This document shows positions 52,625 through 64,000 of a stretch of DNA of 64,000 nt, piece by piece. How positions within the stretch are numbered: the stretch's first letter is position 1; each line of letters opens with the position of its first letter. This stretch comes from Streptomyces sp. KMM 9044 (GTDB lineage: Bacteria; Actinomycetota; Actinomycetes; Streptomycetales; Streptomycetaceae). The notes under the pieces were generated by a model. The model made no database searches, had not been told where the DNA came from, and was given only the letters and a program-made list of their open reading frames with translations. The stretch lies in assembly GCF_024701375.2 (NCBI RefSeq), contig NZ_CP113910.1, forward strand, positions 6,572,001 through 6,636,000, written 5' to 3'. The translations under genes were made by a program, and so were the position numbers.

Positions 52625-53485
52625 ATGACGACACCACTGACCCTCGCGCACTCGCCGTGCCCCAACGACACGTTCGTCTTCCACGCCTGGACCGAGGGAC
52701 TGCTTCCCGGCGCCCCGGACGTGCGGCTCACCTTCGCCGACATCGACGTCACCAACGGCCTCGCCCGACGCGGCGAACTCGACGTCCTCAAAGTCTCCTA
52801 CGGCGTGCTGCCGCACATCCTCGACGACTACGTGCTGCTGCCGAGCGGCGGCGCCCTCGGCCACGGCTGCGGCCCGCTCGTCCTGACCGCCCGACCGGGC
52901 GAACCCGCCGCCCTCTCCGGGGCCCGCGTGGCGGTGCCCAGCACCACCTCCACGGCCTACCTGCTGTTCCGGCTGTGGGCGGCCGATGCCGTGCCCGGCG
53001 GCATCGGTGAGACCGTCGTCCTGCCCTTCCACGAGATCATGCCCGCCGTCCGCGACGGCCTCGTGGATGCCGGACTCGTCATCCACGAGGCACGCTTCAC
53101 CTATGACCGCTACGGCCTGCACTGCACGGCCGACATGGGTGACGAGTGGGAGAAGCACACCGGCCTGCCCATCCCTCTCGGTGCCATCGTCGCCCGCCGC
53201 TCCCTCGGCGAACCCCTGCTGAGCCGCCTCACCGACACCGTCCGCGCCTCCACCCGCGCCGCCTGGGACGACCCGGCCGCGTCCCGCGCCTACGTCCTGC
53301 GGCACGCGCAGGAAATGGAACCGGCCGTCGTCGACCAGCACATCGCCCTGTACGTCAACGAGTTCACGGACCGGCTCGGCGAGGAAGGACTACACGCCGT
53401 ACGCACCCTCCTCGACCAGTCGGCCGAGCTCGGCCTGATGCCCCGCGTCCGCGCCGATGCACTGGACCCGACCCGCCGCCTGTGA
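52625..53485 (+). CDS. mqnD: 1,4-dihydroxy-6-naphthoate synthase
   Basis: 286 residues from ATG at 52625 (GAAGAAGG upstream). MqnD converts cyclic DHFL to 1,4-dihydroxy-6-naphthoate, the bicyclic aromatic acid at the end of the pathway's early half. The N-terminal [16 protein letters not shown] is the family signature; [11 protein letters not shown] and [11 protein letters not shown] are also typical. The gene is full length. Unlike the other mqn genes here it reads rightward, 289 bp ahead of a PKS gene on the same strand, so it may be co-transcribed with that gene. This places the last enzyme needed for a naphthoate starter next to a polyketide synthase. An ordinary respiratory role cannot be excluded from this window alone. 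Confidence 0.95.
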   Translation: MTTPLTLAHSPCPNDTFVFHAWTEGLLPGAPDVRLTFADIDVTNGLARRGELDVLKVSYGVLPHILDDYVLLPSGGALGHGCGPLVLTARPGEPAALSGARVAVPSTTSTAYLLFRLWAADAVPGGIGETVVLPFHEIMPAVRDGLVDAGLVIHEARFTYDRYGLHCTADMGDEWEKHTGLPIPLGAIVARRSLGEPLLSRLTDTVRASTRAAWDDPAASRAYVLRHAQEMEPAVVDQHIALYVNEFTDRLGEEGLHAVRTLLDQSAELGLMPRVRADALDPTRRL

Positions 53486-53774
53486 GCGGCGCTCCGCGGG
53501 AACAGCCTCAAAGGGCCTGCCGCCTCCAAGTCCTGCCACAACGCTAGAAGTTCTCTTAGAGCCCTCGGTCGGCACCCCGAGAACGGGCGGAACCCCTCCC
53601 ATAATCGGCCCCTGGGGCAGACCCGGGACCGGTGAGGCCTGCCCTGCCCCACGAGGGCGTCGGGCGGCGCGCCCGCCCCTCACCGGCCCCCGCGCCCCTC
53701 GGTGCTGGGGCCGACACCATGCCCCGTGCCCCACCGGCGAGCCAGCGTGCCCGCCGCCGAAGGGAGACCGATCC
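53486..53774 (+). other. Non-coding gap between mqnD and PKS gene
   Basis: 289 bp with no credible gene. One stretch (about 53542-53562, containing CTAGAAGTTCTCTTAG) is unusually A/T-rich for this DNA and could be part of a promoter. No strong terminator hairpin is seen after mqnD, so read-through into the PKS gene is possible. The PKS ribosome site AAGGGAG is at 53760-53766. Confidence 0.5.
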
Positions 53775-63805
<10,031 letters not shown>

Positions 63806-63873
63806 GGCACCGTCCCACCCCCTCCTTCTCCCCGGCCGCCCGCGTACGGGCCCACGAACCAGTGGAGCTGAGC

Positions 63874-64000
63874 ATGTCCACCTCCGAAGAGCGTGTCGTC
63901 GCCGCGCTGCGCGCGTCCCTGACCGAGAACGAGCGCCTGCGCCGGCACAACGACGAACTCGTGCGGACGGCGACCGAACCGATTGCCATCATCGGCATGG
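63874..64000 (+). CDS. Modular type I polyketide synthase, 3' partial (N-terminal docking and start of KS)
   Basis: ATG at 63874 opens a frame that runs to the window end (42 codons). It begins with a coiled-coil docking helix ([14 protein letters not shown]...[11 protein letters not shown]) and enters the KS with EPIAIIGMG. The helix belongs to a different docking class from those of the other PKS genes here ([26 protein letters not shown]), which implies a different partner, most simply the C-terminus of the gene 68 bp upstream. Nothing further can be said about its modules. Confidence 0.93.
   Translation, partial: MSTSEERVVAALRASLTENERLRRHNDELVRTATEPIAIIGM

Noticed and set aside
53600..53605. 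CATAAT as a -10 box for the PKS gene
   Set aside because: No acceptable -35 at 16-18 bp upstream; a single hexamer is not enough.
53457..53774. Upstream extension of the PKS frame to 53457, overlapping mqnD
   Set aside because: The extension has no coding character or ribosome site, and the docking helix starts at 53775.

Overview
The window is very GC-rich actinomycete DNA, almost certainly Streptomyces. The signs are strong G/C bias at third codon positions, GTG starts, giant modular type I polyketide synthase (PKS) genes, and futalosine-type (not MenB/C/D-type) menaquinone genes. It lies inside one large biosynthetic gene cluster that runs off both ends.

Left block (1-41273, + strand): three co-directional PKS genes. 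The first enters from outside the window. It contributes the end of one module plus four complete modules. The second gene has two modules, and the third has two modules plus a C-terminal thioesterase (TE), so this block is the end of the assembly line. Modules are numbered m1-m10 by position in this window only. Local predictions are: m1 malonyl, KR; m2 malonyl, DH but no KR; m3 methylmalonyl, KR; m4 malonyl, DH-ER-KR; m5 malonyl, DH-KR; m6 malonyl, KR; m7 methylmalonyl-type AT, KR; m8 malonyl, DH-KR, TE. The released chain would carry a 2,3-ene next to the carboxyl.

Middle block (41501-52248, - strand, read right to left): mqnE, a small ferredoxin, a type II thioesterase, mqnA, mqnC, an ABC ATPase, an ABC permease, and a protein with an AMP-forming acyl ligase, decayed DH and KR remnants, and an ACP. 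The last three are tightly coupled. Strong hairpins follow mqnE and mqnC, and two more lie in the convergent gap at 41274-41500.

Right block (52625-64000, + strand): mqnD, diverging from mqnE across a 376-bp gap, then a two-module PKS gene (m9 malonyl, dead DH, KR; m10 malonyl, A-type KR) that carries a one-base frameshift near 62,900, then the start of another PKS gene.

The central reading is that four of the futalosine-pathway enzymes (MqnA, MqnC, MqnD, MqnE) sit among PKS genes next to an acyl-ligase/ACP loading protein. They would make 1,4-dihydroxy-6-naphthoate, a bicyclic aromatic acid that could serve as the polyketide starter and give a naphthoquinone-capped macrolide. MqnB and aminofutalosine deaminase are not in the window and would have to come from elsewhere in the genome. 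TEII would clear stalled ACPs and the ABC pair would export the product. The PKS genes are mosaics: blocks of KS and AT sequence with a different codon style are nearly identical between modules, which indicates recent recombination.
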